64,000 bases of DNA from Apostichopus japonicus (lineage: Eukaryota > Echinodermata > Holothuroidea > Aspidochirotida > Stichopodidae): contig NC_092561.1 of the NCBI RefSeq assembly GCF_037975245.1, positions 11,033,001-11,097,000 on the forward strand. The letters run 5' to 3'. Of the stretch, positions 50,301 to 61,632 are shown piece after piece (the stretch's first letter is position 1; the number at the start of each line of letters is the position of its first letter). Below the pieces are notes generated by a model. It saw only the letters and a list, made by a program, of their open reading frames with translations. It was not told the DNA's origin and made no database searches. The position numbers were made by a program, and so were the translations under genes.

Positions 50301-53279
50301 AATTCACTACACTGGATGGTAATATGCAACATTTTTGCACAAGGATCGATGAAACAAGGCAAACAATTCAAGATTTGTCAATGAAATATAAATAAAGCAT
50401 TACAATAAATGTTCAATGGAGCCAATCTTTTCAGCATAAACAGAACCCAAGTGAAATATATAATTAAACACTGGCAACACTAAATGTTTATGCTAAATGA
50501 ACCTATTCAGTCCATAGAGTGACTAAAGTTAATTTATTCATATTAATATAGACCTGTGTAAAAATGTGTTTAATAATTTACAATGATGACAACAATGTGT
50601 CACATATCCAAAGAAAGAATTTTTTTTGTGGCAAGTGGACATGCAAATGGGAAAAAATTGTCTCTAAAGTATTAGTCTGGTTAACATAGAGAGTAACAGC
50701 TCTAACACTCAAGTGTGATTTGTCTACACTAGAAAATTAGTCTACACTAATTTTGTGATCAAATTGAGGTTTTTCAAATTTGCATACTTGTGGAAATTGT
50801 GGACAGTAATTTGGACATACTGGCATATTGTCATATTGGCATATTGGACATACTGGACATATTGTCAATGCAGCCTTTAACACATTGCTACTAAATTCCT
50901 ACCACAAAGTCCTCTTGGTATTTCTTTTGGGTTTCTTGAATGTCATCTCGATCTTGTTCGCACACAGTTAGCTTTTCTTCCAGTCTAACAGAGTAATCTT
51001 TCACCACTGAGCATAAGTCACGAGTTGCTTCAATTCTTGTATAGGAAAAAGAAGATTGTCAGGGAATACCATTCTTTTGGAAGGACAATATAAAACTTCC
51101 CTCTAATTTCTAGGACATGAACTAATATGTAACAGCTACAAAAGTTTTGAAGGTTGCATATAACTTATAAATAGGAAATAGTTTTCTCAGCAAATCTGAA
51201 GTTGACTACATCTCTTATGTCCCAACCACCCATTTGCACATTATTCTTTGTTGCATCTCCAAAGACAACTGATGACCACAATTTTGAGAAACACAACTTT
51301 GGTAAACCTTCACTGCATTGCAAAAGTAAGGGCAATACACTATTCCAGAATTCACAAAGTTTCTGTCATGACTTCAATGAATTGCCCATTTATCTAGAAC
51401 CCTCGACGGAAGTGATTAGGACTGAACTAGTTCCGTCTATCCATGCAAGAGTACTGGCTATTTTGGTATGTGGTTCTTAGTGGGTATCCGTCACCAAGGC
51501 CACACATAAATAGGAAGTTTGTCACAACGGTTCATTTCCAACTCTGTCACATTTGCTTCCTGAATTAGTATAGATTAGTTTTTTTTTTATTTTGCAAGGT
51601 TCACTTGTTTTAACTACAAACAGTTCTTTTTAACAATGTAAACACAGGTGGTTCCTTCTGAAAACAAATGATATGTTGATGATCATGTTACTGTGGCTGA
51701 ATTTTTGCTTATTACTATATATTCTGACTAATACCAAGCCTGAAAGGAGCTTACCTTAAATAGAAATGCAAACTGCAAAAAGTTATGGTATGATTATCTT
51801 TTGAAGCAGCTAACTGTCTTATGAATCAATGGTACACAACAACATGCAGAACTGTATACAGCTCTTGTCGCTCAAAATTATAGATTATACATGACTTCTC
51901 AAGACCAAACAGTAGAAAACACCAGCCTTTTCTCTAATTTCAATTATGCAATCAAATATTTTATACTTCTCTTCCATATCTGATCTGCCATCAATTTCCT
52001 CCTTGAGTTTGGCACTAAGCGTCTCATTTTGAAGCTGAAATGCAAAAGCAGTAAATAAGATAAATCAAATTTATACCTTCCTCAAACCGCAGCAATTAAA
52101 CATAGTGTCCTCCTGAATTTTTCGTGTAACATTGCATTGTAAAAAAAAGGTAACCCACGCAAACACAGAAAATGTTTTTCCTTTATTGTTCGTTAATATC
52201 TCTTTTTGTGAGCTCCTAATTGCTTTGTTTTCTCAAAATGTGACTGTTGTATCTTATACAGCTTCAAAAAGCTAAAAATGAACATGGAAAAGTGATTATT
52301 TAATGACAATGCACAGCAACTTTTATATTTTTATCAATAGGACAACAAACTCTTTAGCTACCCTTGCACCATCAACAATCAGAATACACTAGCTGTTTCT
52401 TGCTTTTGTCCAACTTCTTTCACAATCTTATCTTTGAAATTATTTTGAAGATAGGTGGTACTAGCCTGCAGTTCCAATAAAGACTGCCTTTGAGATTCTA
52501 TTGTCTGTAACGAATCTCTCAGCTTCTGTTCCTGTTGTTTCAGTTCAATCTCTGTCTGAACTTTCCATCGCCTTATTTTTTCTGCTTCTTGGTGAAGACG
52601 AGAATGTAGTGTAGTAAGCTTTTCATAGTTATGAGAGGCTACTTCAGTTATTGGTTCCCTCTGAACTCCTTCAATCCCCTGCCTTTGTTGATGTCTGGTC
52701 TGCAGGGTTTGGTAGCTAGGTTGGGTTGTGGTGGTCGTGGCTGGTGCAGGGAGTTGAAACTGAGGATGTTGCTTTCCTTGATGCAATGGAGATGGTGTTG
52801 GATCCTTGTGTAAGAAATATTCATATCAATTTATGAGATATTTGAACACTTTAGCATCTAATTAATTCAACTACAGTCTTTCAAAACAAATAAAAAATTG
52901 ACAATGAGCTACACTTAAGGTTGAAGTTTGATTTAGAAGATGTTCTTTTCATAATTCACTTCACATATCTTAAACTTTGGGAGACAAAACTGAATTCAAA
53001 AAATGAACAAAATACTTGCATGCATTTGTAACTGATAACTTTTCCAATCTTTCTGTGAATGTACCTTATGCACATGTAAGATACACATGAGTTTTCCATG
53101 AAAATAAATATTACATTTCTTACCTTAAACATGGAAACTGCACTTGACTTTGCTGATTCCTTTGTAGGTTGACTTGAAAGGAGAAAAAAGCTTTGTTGCT
53201 GATTAGCTGTCTTATTGTGTGATGAAATTTTGAAAAATGGTTGATCCTGGGCTTCATCTTGGTGACTAGACATCAGCAT
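32369..53279 (-). CDS. SYCP1: Synaptonemal complex protein 1, 23 coding exons, about 1055 aa
   Basis: SYCP1 forms the transverse filaments that zip homologous chromosomes in meiotic prophase. Exons from the N-terminus: 53124-53279, 52466-52804, 51967-52034, 50903-51035, 50095-50164, 48628-48701, 47539-47647, 46990-47114, 45655-45813, 44286-44402, 43531-43635, 42763-42866, 41019-41136, 40363-40515, 37626-37814, 37132-37194, 36589-36762, 36256-36348, 35451-35591, 34673-34826, 33993-34162, 33003-33185, 32369-32539. All phases join and the total is a multiple of 3. The conserved N-terminal family motif EAEKIRRWKVQTE is at about 125-137. ATRDLCSVVKDY and FEELS follow, then a coiled coil to about 845. 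The tail is basic and TP-rich with VPSQTV, TPRMKTP, RVMF (910-913) and TPKK. Human SYCP1 is 976 aa with the same layout. Weak points are the exon 2 donor (GC-AG inferred), the donor after 36589 (GTCATC) and the acceptor choice at 48701. Confidence 0.93.
38294..38403 (-). mobile_element. SINE, copy 2 (fragment) with TATG microsatellite
   Basis: It matches the 3' body of the SINE at 17965-18195 (CCTCCTGCAAGCAGGAACT) and is bordered by a TATG/TGTA run at its 3' side. The tRNA-like head is absent. It lies in a SYCP1 intron. Confidence 0.65.
38404..38705. repeat. Low-complexity array of TTTAATTAACAG-type words
   Basis: Irregular repeats of CAGTTTTCTCATTT and AATTAACAGTTT fill the stretch, inside a SYCP1 intron. 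Confidence 0.7.
38859..40179. mobile_element. 1.3-kb element with about 30-bp terminal inverted repeats, in SYCP1 intron
   Basis: The left end reads GGCCGTTCCCACGAACGCAG then GCTTGCTTCA; the right end on the minus strand reads CGCCGTTCCCGCACATGCAG then GCTTGCTTCA, about 25 of 30 matching. A TA dinucleotide abuts each end (38857-38858, 40180-40181), as for Tc1/mariner-like or related insertions. No transposase frame was recognised in the 1321 bp. Confidence 0.7.
41506..42307 (-). repeat. Repeat element with internal tandem units (copy B, inverted)
   Basis: This is the reverse complement of the element at 1824-2815. TGGTTTCGATGA lies at 41528-41539 and its reverse complement at 42293-42304, with internal units containing GATATCGTGTTTACAAG and CAATAGGCTTCTTGTACT. 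It is shorter and has fewer clear units. It sits in a SYCP1 intron. Confidence 0.72.
43303..43500 (-). mobile_element. SINE, copy 3 (head truncated)
   Basis: It matches the SINE body and B-box region at 17965-18195 (GAAGCCATCATTGGCTTATC, GGACCTTATGATTGAAAGG). The A box is missing. It lies in a SYCP1 intron just below exon 43531-43635. Confidence 0.7.
46317..46740. repeat. 157-bp tandem duplication and retroelement-like tail
   Basis: GGGATCACTCTGGATGGTCT occurs at 46326 and 46483, with CATACAAAGGAAAGACAAGG following in both. The second copy runs into repeated ACATTATTGTTT units, then GCGCTTTATAAAA and a GTATGTAT run, resembling the tail of a retroelement. A partial third match, ATCACAGCAGAATTACAAA, lies near 45966. 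Confidence 0.6.
47969..48530. mobile_element. hAT-like element with 12-bp perfect inverted termini, in SYCP1 intron
   Basis: The element is 562 bp. Both ends read CATAGGCGTACG (right end on the minus strand), and it is flanked by a perfect 8-bp direct repeat CCCTTGAT at 47961-47968 and 48531-48538. Its interior (CGCCACCATTGGTTGGCGCG, GCCGGAAATGGC) is related to the left part of the element at 59414. Non-autonomous. Confidence 0.85.
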
Positions 53280-53294
53280 AATGCAGTGAGGTTT

Positions 53295-55301
53295 CTGTGA
53301 ATATTAGATTACAAAACACCTACTGAGGTACGCAATATGCTCATTATAATTTTGTGATCTAGGACTTAGTCATAGGGCTAGTTGAACCTACGTAAGTTTT
53401 TGTGATGGAGATACCACATATTACATCAGTCTTTATCAAGATGTTCACAAAATAATAGCACTAATAGTAAATAATACTGTTGTCTTGCAGTTTGTTGAGG
53501 AGGGTGAGCTTTCACTTAGCTATTACCCTTGAGGGTTTCCTACATAGCTGGAATAAGTCAGTACTAACTTGGGTCTTGAACTAACAATTTATTTTAGTTT
53601 GAATATAGAGCACTTTCCTCAAACCAAATATCAATTCCAAGTAACTTCAGTCGCTGAAAACATTCAATTCTCTGACAATTATGGCTAAATTTCAGAGGGA
53701 AAATGCCGCTAAAAAATATCACAATATTTTGAACCCTAGAGTATCACTCAGCATTCTAACTTTTATATGCAATTAGTGCAAAAGTCATTAAACATACATC
53801 TAAAGGGAATGTACAATTACAAAATATGCTATTAGCAGACCTGGGACCATGAAAACAAATAAACTGACAAACTATTGATTGAAATGATTTATGAAACTTC
53901 AAATTCAAACACCACTGATAAACTTTTGACAAGACTGAAAACAGTGTTGAATAAAATGACAATAAAGGGACCCTGTGCAACATCTTTACTGCTGTTAGAA
54001 CACCACGATTGAGTGTGGCCAATTTGCATAGTGCGTGTGCACTTTCAGCCAATCCACTGGCTATACAACTAGCCTAGAAAAGTTACATGCAACTCTGTTA
54101 TTTCGTTGTCATAATTGAACGGTAAAAAGTCTCAGGTAATTAGACGCATTTATTGCTAGGAAAAGCCTAATATTATATTCCTATATTTTTGCAGCAATCA
54201 GCTTGTCTCAAATTTGTTTGTGATTCATGCCCTGTATTCTTACTTAGTGCTTAGCCTACCTATCATCTGAGGTTCCTTCTAAATCACTTTTTTTGACTGT
54301 CATCAAGATTAAACATTTCAGGCAAAAGTCAGAAACTATTTTCAATTTCTGTACATGAACACACCACATATGGTGGTGTAAGATAACTATGTGTGTCCAC
54401 TAATTCCATCCATATAGCTGCATTGGTAGACACATGTTTTCAAGTCAAATTAATATAACCACTTTATCTATTCCAATTTTAATCTATAAAGTACAAAGCC
54501 TAAAGCTTAATGAAAACATCCAAAACTGCTAAAGTGAAACAAGGAAACATCAGTTTCGTATTAAAAACACATTAGTGAATTATTTCACCAAATATGCTAG
54601 TGTTCGGTAAATTTGCCCCTTAATATAAATATGAAAATATGTCCCTTAATTTGTGTACTGTGTTATACCTATACAGTTGCACTGATAGCCATGGTAGTTG
54701 CCCTGTTCATAAGTTAAATTGTAACCACTTTTTGAATGTGGCAAATATGGCGTTCCATTAGACCTAGCCTAGGCCTGGCGAAGGCTTTGTAGATTAATAT
54801 TGCAACCTATAAAATGGTTACAATTTCACCTTCAAACACAGCGAAAACACGAGGGCTATCAGAACAACTGCATATGTATAACACGGTATTCTAATTTAGT
54901 GGATTAGTTCCCGTAGACCACCATACCAACCATCACACAATTCATAATTCACACTTCATAGTGTAGCCTAACGTTAGGCCTAGAACTTAGAAGTTAGGGA
55001 CCACGCAAGTTACCCGATGCCTATACATCGCTATACCACACGGATGATTAAAAATGACACAGACACATATCGTACCCTAATTAATAAACGTCAATAATTA
55101 AAAGCAACAAAATTTAGTGATGTGACGGGTTATAAAACATCGTTAGACTCTAAGTAGTCAGTGTTGGCAAGTTAGACTAGCCTAGGCCTACACTAGCCTA
55201 ACAACAATATTAATGAGTTCCAACGGTGTGGGCCTAGGCTAGTGCTAAATCTAAGATTTTTAGAATAAGTTCGTTCAGACCTAGCGGTTAGGAATGAATA
55301 C
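53295..55301 (-). other. Inferred 5' UTR intron of SYCP1
   Basis: A splice acceptor (TATTCACAG on the minus strand) ends at 53295, 15 bp before the start codon, so a non-coding exon must lie upstream. The best donor seen is GTCAAG|GTATTC with its exon starting at 55302. No coding exon was seen in between. Confidence 0.4.
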
Positions 55302-55470
55302 CTTGACATGGAGCTGGAAGTCGGTATGATTTATAATCTTTGTCGGTTTATTTTGCTTCTTTTAAGTATTTCAAGCTAGGTTTTTTAGTATACGTTCGAA
55401 CATAGTTCGAACATGTCACACCATTATTAGACGGTAGAAATGGTTGCTATGCAATTTGTTTCTCAGAACA
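55302..55470 (-). promoter_or_regulatory. Candidate non-coding first exon and promoter of SYCP1
   Basis: The minus-strand segment ending CCATGTCAAG|GTATTC could be the first exon. About 140 bp upstream, GGTTGCTATGCAAT (plus strand 55442-55455) resembles an RFX X-box (GTTGCYATGGCAAC). Both assignments are inference. Confidence 0.25.
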
Positions 55471-55474
55471 GACG

Positions 55475-57199
55475 ACCATCGTCTGAACTTCCATCCAATT
55501 AGATTCACGAACTTACTATGAGACGCCAATTACGTGTAGTACTGTCAAAAAATCATTTGATCTATTCGACCAGTTGAAATCTTAAATTTATCCATATGAA
55601 GTGGCAGGGGATATATCGGGAGGGGTGCTTGCAGGTTGGAGAATTGGGGACTGACAAGACCAAATACTCAACTGATTCAGATTTGACAGTTGACACTCAT
55701 CCCGAGTCCTTATTAATTCAACATTTCAGATTTGATAGATCTGAATCATAAGTAAAATGCGTTTTGTTTATTTCTCATCAGCAAGGGAGAGATGATTTCA
55801 CTGCAATGTCAGTGAAACTCTTCTGTAAAAAAATGCTGATCAAAGTGTTAAAGGTATTATTAATTTAAAAATAAAAGTTTAAACAGTGCAATTATCAGTG
55901 TCTGTTCATTGTCTTTTACGAAGTAAGTACATTCCGTGCATGTTTGTAGGTCTTTATTACATTGAATAATTAAATTACATACGGTATATAACCATATCGT
56001 ACTTTGCATAAGTCAGTGCAATGTTCGCTACGCCTCTATGATCGTCTCGATAAAAGAAGCCACACCTACGCTGTATCAGTTAAAAAGGATGACTTTCTAT
56101 GCAACATTTTAGACTTAACATATCTTAGTCCAAGAAAACAAGAGAACTGAAAGTGCATGCTAGTAAAAGTTTCCATGTTTCGGTTTCAAGATATGCACTG
56201 TCTTTTAAAACATATTAAACTCTATGGTGCTAACTTTATCTTGCCGTCGGCTCCTCAGTGCAGACCTTACAATGTTTATCCATTGGTTTATACATTCTAA
56301 TTACTGAACTGAAACATGTTCTTTCAACTACAAATAAATAACAGATCACCCTTGATTGACATCCAACACCTTTTGTTTCTTGAGTAATTTTAATAACATG
56401 GATTTGAGGCCACAAAAGTCCTAAGTTTTCCTAATGAGTTGTGTGTTGCATCTGAGGAAATGACCTCATGGTCTGTGTGCTGGAGTAAATAATCTAGCCA
56501 CGAACCTCAGCTGATTAAAGGGTCATTTCTCAAAATACAACGTGGACAGCTAGCAGTATTTTCTAACCGTCTATAACATATCGAAATTAATTAGTGTCTG
56601 AAGTCACCCAGTTATACAACATTACATACTTTCATCGTTGTTATGTACAGAACAAACTTAGGCATAAGGACTGCCCATAATTGAGTAAAGGGAACAAAAT
56701 GTAAATACTGCGTTGGTCAATTTCACGGAATGGAATTAAAAATGCATATGAATTATGTCGTCTAGTTTCATGAACAATTAAACGATTTGAGAGTAAAGCA
56801 TACACCTGTACTGATGATACAGCATGTTTATTTAATATCAGTATATATGTATTTACCCGTTTCATAGTCCACCGATGAAACACCCACGATGTTTCCAAAC
56901 GTATAGTACGTTTCTTCGAAAACGTAAAGTTGTGGTGCGATTCCAAGCAACGGATTGTTGACATATACAAAGCGACGTCATAATATCTATATACAGTAAA
57001 CCTCATTGGGACTTGAAATAGTCATGGACATATTACTCAGATAAAGATGTGTGTAGCTGATGAGTGGTGTACAGGGTTAATGAACTCAATCTTTCATATA
57101 AAGCAATAATGCTTGCATGTTTATTGACTTCCTTGTTAATGCCGTAAATAAAGGATAGCACGGTGAGCCCTATTACTACTGATCGTGTGATTAATGAGT
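55475..57199. other. Intergenic; includes one arm of an inverted repeat pair
   Basis: No gene was seen. The segment at about 56240-56497 is the inverted counterpart of 62617-62920 (CCGTCGGCTCCTCAGTGCAG; GCATCTGAGGAAATGACCTC). The 121-codon minus open frame at 56641-57006 has no recognisable motif or splice context. Confidence 0.45.
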
Positions 57200-57207
57200 C
57201 ACGCAAT

Positions 57208-57567
57208 CACGCAACCAGACATTTCAATCTTGGGGGTGGGGGCGGGCGGGCCTGGGGCACATCACTTAATTGGGGGCACAATTTTTGTTTGTGAATGCCG
57301 TCCTGGAGAAGGGATGTAAGGGGAGGGGATGTTCACCTTTTGATTAATTAAGGGTTCTTAGATACAATCTGGTGCTATATTTTGTAACTTGAAGTAACTT
57401 TATGTTCAAGAATTTTCGGGCTTAGTCTGTCCGATATTTTTATTTGAGGCAGATAAATTTTATGTTTGAGTATGTTGTTTAACACTACAAATCACATCTG
57501 AGGGGCACCTGGGAGGGGGGCACGATTTGTTTTGGGAGGGTACGCCCACCCCCTGGCGACGCCACTG
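57208..57567. mobile_element. hAT-like MITE
   Basis: The right end CCTGGCGACGCCACTG is a typical hAT-like terminus, and the flanking 8-bp repeat CACGCAAT occurs at 57200-57207 and 57568-57575. The left terminus (CACGCAACCAG) matches the right only loosely and itself resembles the flank, so the left boundary is less certain. Confidence 0.55.
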
Positions 57568-58237
57568 CACGCAATGTACTATATGTTGCGTATCATCAAA
57601 CCATTTCGAAAAAAAAAGGAGGGAATAACCAAGTATATTAGAAATATAATAAAAAAGCATATCCATCATTTTACCATTATTTATAGAGAAATTATCCCTC
57701 ATCAGTTATATACGTGACTCAAATTCATATTAAGTTTCCCTCTATAAACATGAAATATCTTTCCACTTCAGAGGCTCCGTTAGGATTACAGATCTAGAAC
57801 ATATAAACAATAAATGGGATGTATTCTTCCGCCATGTCTGACCTCTTTTGTTTTTGATTGCGTGTTAATTAGTTATATATTGGTTGAGCTCAGAGTGTCA
57901 CGCACGTTAAGTTAGTCATCAAGTGTGATAACATTAATCGCTAATTCAGAATAACACTATTAACACTATTAATAGTAGAAAACTATACGGCATCGTCAGT
58001 ATTATAACTGATAAGCACTGTTGACGGAACAAACATTGTTGAAATTGTTACCATAACAACCGTTTTTATGACGTCATTAAAACAGACTAGGTAGTGAAAC
58101 ATCCATCACCTTTAAACCCTATACTACAAGTGAAGATCATAAAGAGAAGAATAAACATACATTGAATTACGTTTAACAGATAAGAGAGGGGTTAGTGAAC
58201 ATAATATGAAACTTTTCGTTAACAAAATCAATGCATA

Positions 58238-58332
<95 letters not shown>
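58238..58332. repeat. (AT)n microsatellite
   Basis: A nearly pure AT dinucleotide run of about 95 bp. It creates spurious Tyr-Ile open frames on both strands. A C-run and a hAT-like right end (GGCGACGCCACTG at about 58387-58399) follow it, with no matching left end found. Confidence 0.9.
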
Positions 58333-58333
<1 letters not shown>

Positions 58334-59413
58334 TATACGATTTTTATAGGAGGGCACGTTGCCCCCCCCCCCCCAGGCCACCCCTTGGCGACGCCACTGA
58401 TTGTATCTTCTACGACCATATGATATGGTATCCCGATACTTCTCCATGGTTAGTTCTTCCCTTACCATGGATAAACATGACAGTAAACATGAATAGGCTC
58501 CGTGTTTTGTTATAGACTTTGTGATACATGCTGGGTCCTCACAGTATGCGATATATACTATATATACCAATCTATATACCTTTATACCTATTGATTAACT
58601 TTCCGTGTAACAACTTCCAAATTCGTCCTTGTAAGGATTTCCGACTGTTTGATTATCTAGCTGTGACGAACATGTGACGTCATCATGGTGTTGTTATAGC
58701 TAGTTGTTCGGCGCATTTGTTTTCTGTTTGATGACGTATACCGTACTGTTCTCCTCATCATGAATGAGAGGATATTTTATAGGCTGTATGTATATTTGCC
58801 ATTCTTATCAAAACGTCTTTTTTTTTGGGGGGGGGGGGGGGACAAACAGGGTATATAATGGATAACGTTTAAGGCTTATCGTCATGAAAGGGTTTCTCGA
58901 ACACAGTGATACCTGGCGTTGCCACTGATAGAACCCCATGATATATAATGAAGTATAATATACGCAAAACAGTATAGTATCCACAGTATGATATATTTCT
59001 GTCACTGCACTGTGTACACAGTTATTATACATATAGGTGTACAGCGCATGTGTGATGCACCCTGTACGAAACTTTCACAGTGCGATGTTATTGATTAATG
59101 CCTTCACAGAAAACTTCGATCAAAGTAGATCAAAAAATACTAGTGTGCTAAATATGTTTAAACCAATTCCAACATATTTACATATATGTACGAAAAGCTT
59201 CGTGTATTTTTGAACGGGTATACCTTCGTAAGAGCAGTTATAAGAAGGATACAGAGTGGGAGCTTAAGTCGCAGTTCCTACTACTTATACTTTTTATCGT
59301 GATTTCAAACAGCACCGTACTGCTTACCTTTTAAATGTGAGTCATATTAACCATTGGTTTAATGGTACAGGCCTTGAATACTTCACCCGACCGAAGTGGG
59401 GATGGGTGGGGGG

Positions 59414-61624
59414 CAGCGACGTAGCCAGGAATTTGAAAGGGGGGGGGGGAGCACTTTTTGCGATTGATATGGATTTTCAAAGTTGTAGGCACGACTATCT
59501 GAGCGGAGCGCCACCATCGGTTGGCGCGGAGTGTACAAGAAAATTTTTGGTTTTACAAACCCCCCAGATGGCCGGAAACGGCCCTTCCCGAATGTTCATT
59601 CTGGTTCCCTGGCCTCTTGCTAACTTGAGACACCTCATTCAATATCACTTTTAAACCCCCAAAAAACAAACGAGTTAAAATAGTACGTATATAATACATA
59701 ATGTATTAAAATTAGCAAGGTACACAAGGGCGGCGGAAGCACTTTTAATCTGGGGGGGGGGGGGGGCACCGATGTCAAAGGGCACTTTGCAGAAATTCGA
59801 TTGGACTGATGCAGCCTGATATTTAGTACCCTTTATAAATCTTATTGTATTATCTTATTTGCGTATACACATCACTCCATCAATGCCCCCCCCCCCCCCC
59901 CGTCTTAGTAGTTTTACTTTTCAACTTCTGATACTTGTAGATACAAAGATAGGTCAGAAATGTCTTTGATACAACCATAGCCAGTAATTGTCTTTGATAC
60001 AACTGTAGCTAGTAAATGTTTATCGAAAAGGCTGTTTTGGAACTTGGAACGCCGATCGCGACAACAACAGGCAACAAAGTGCTGCAGCTCTATACATATA
60101 AAGTCTGTTAATCAACGATAGGCTTATTTGACTGTGGAATGTTCTCAACTGAAATTTTATCTGCGTAAACGGGTTCTTAAGTAGATGTTAAAAAACTGAC
60201 AAGATCGTATCCTAGTCTTTTTCGGCGGGTAGAGTATTGAATGAAACGGCACGCGATATGAATGACAGCCTAGATGGCAGAAGAATAGGTCACCTAATTT
60301 AGCATAATCTTGCTACTATTTCCATTTCAATAGTTTTTCCTGTCTAGTGTCTTAAACTCGTCCAGCAAGCTTATGGATTTGAATTATGGCTGTTTTAATA
60401 AAAGAGATAACTTGGCCAAAAAAAGTGTAGGCCCGGGCCTACAGTGCTACATACTGGCTACGCCCCTGATAGTTGTAATTAGGATTAGATCTCTTACTGA
60501 AATATCGCTGATCTAATAAGTGATCAAGAGTACAAGTTTTATGTAGAAAAAGGGCACATTTTTAACCTGAGGAAAAGTGGGGGGGCACTTGCCCCCTGTG
60601 CCCCCCGGTTCCGCCGCCCTTGAAGGTACATGTACAAAGTAGTCTTACTTTTCAACTTCTGATACTTGTATAGATACAAAGATAGTCCAGAAATGTCTTT
60701 GATACAACTGTATAGCTAGTAAATGTTTAAGTTAGCCTAATAAGAGAAGGCGAGAGCTATCCGACGATTGCCATCGGATGCAAATTTCTCAAGTGTTTTC
60801 TCAACTAACATATTATCTGCGTAAACGGGTTCTTAACTACATGTTAAAAAAACTGACAAGATCGGATCCTATAGTCTTTTTCGGCGGGTAGAGTGTTGAA
60901 TGAAACTATCTTGCTACATACTGGCTACGCCCTGATCATATGATATCATAATCAGCAGATTTTGTTTCCTATTTAAATTCTTTTACATGTTCTTTTACAT
61001 AATATATCAGAAAGACAAACATAGTGCTCTTTTACAAGTTTTCCAGTAGGATGATTCTTGTTTATTGTCCAATGTCTGGACTTTAATACATTTGACGAAC
61101 TTAACTGATGGACAATATAAACTTTCATATTTTGTAATACAGCCAGATATGCAGTGGCCTAAAAACAAATATCGTTATCGCAGTGTATTAGCAGTGTAAT
61201 AATTATTTATAAGAAGTGCGTATCACGTACGATTGCTAGCTTAGCTTCATAACATGCTGTTCGTGCAACAACTTAGGACGACTCATTGAATGAACGTTGT
61301 CGACGTTGTTGTGCATACAGTTCGTGACATTCCATAGAGTGCGGTTAGGTAGGCAATATGTATTTTATTACGCAGTGGCCAACTGTAGGCTTGTTTTTGG
61401 CTATAAGCTAAATTTAGCTAATTGCATCTGCCAAACTAAGTAAGTAGTTGAATCAGTAGGCGTGAATGTTACTACGATTACAATCGAGTTAACGGAGCTG
61501 ACGAGTATTCAATATCAAAAGAGCACTGACAAAATACCATGCTAAAAAACGACAGTTTAAAAAAAAAATCGACACTGAAAGGGGGAGCGGTCGCTCCCCC
61601 TGCTCCCCCCTGGCTACGTCCCTG
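59414..61624. mobile_element. 2.2-kb hAT-like element carrying a nested element
   Basis: Termini are CAGCGACGTAGCCAGG (left) and CAGGGACGTAGCCAGG (right, minus strand), 15 of 16 identical, flanked by a perfect 8-bp direct repeat GTGGGGGG at 59406-59413 and 61625-61632. Its left part is related to the element at 47969 and its right part to the remnant at 5205. It is interrupted by a complete second element at 59725-60622. No transposase is encoded. Confidence 0.75.
59725..60622. mobile_element. 898-bp hAT-like element nested in the 59414 element
   Basis: Termini are CAAGGGCGGCGGAAGC and CAAGGGCGGCGGAACC (right, minus strand), with a perfect 8-bp direct repeat AAGGTACA at 59717-59724 and 60623-60630. 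It contains a segment (about 59905-60250) that is duplicated just outside its right end (about 60640-60905). No transposase seen. Confidence 0.82.
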
Positions 61625-61632
61625 GTGGGGGG

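Noticed and set aside
43520-53280. Generic long coiled-coil protein (myosin or golgin type) as the identity of the minus-strand gene
   Set aside because: The EAEKIRRWKVQTE and ATRDLCSVVK motifs, VPSQTV and the TP-rich tail match SYCP1 specifically and in order.
53756-54052. 98-codon minus-strand open frame upstream of SYCP1
   Set aside because: It does not splice in frame to the SYCP1 start, which already has a Met and an upstream acceptor, and has no motif.
56641-57006. 121-codon minus-strand open frame
   Set aside because: No family motif, no splice context, and composition typical of translated AT-rich noncoding DNA.
58124-58570. Open frames with long Tyr-Ile repeats on both strands
   Set aside because: They arise from the (AT)n microsatellite at 58238-58332 and have no other protein-like sequence.
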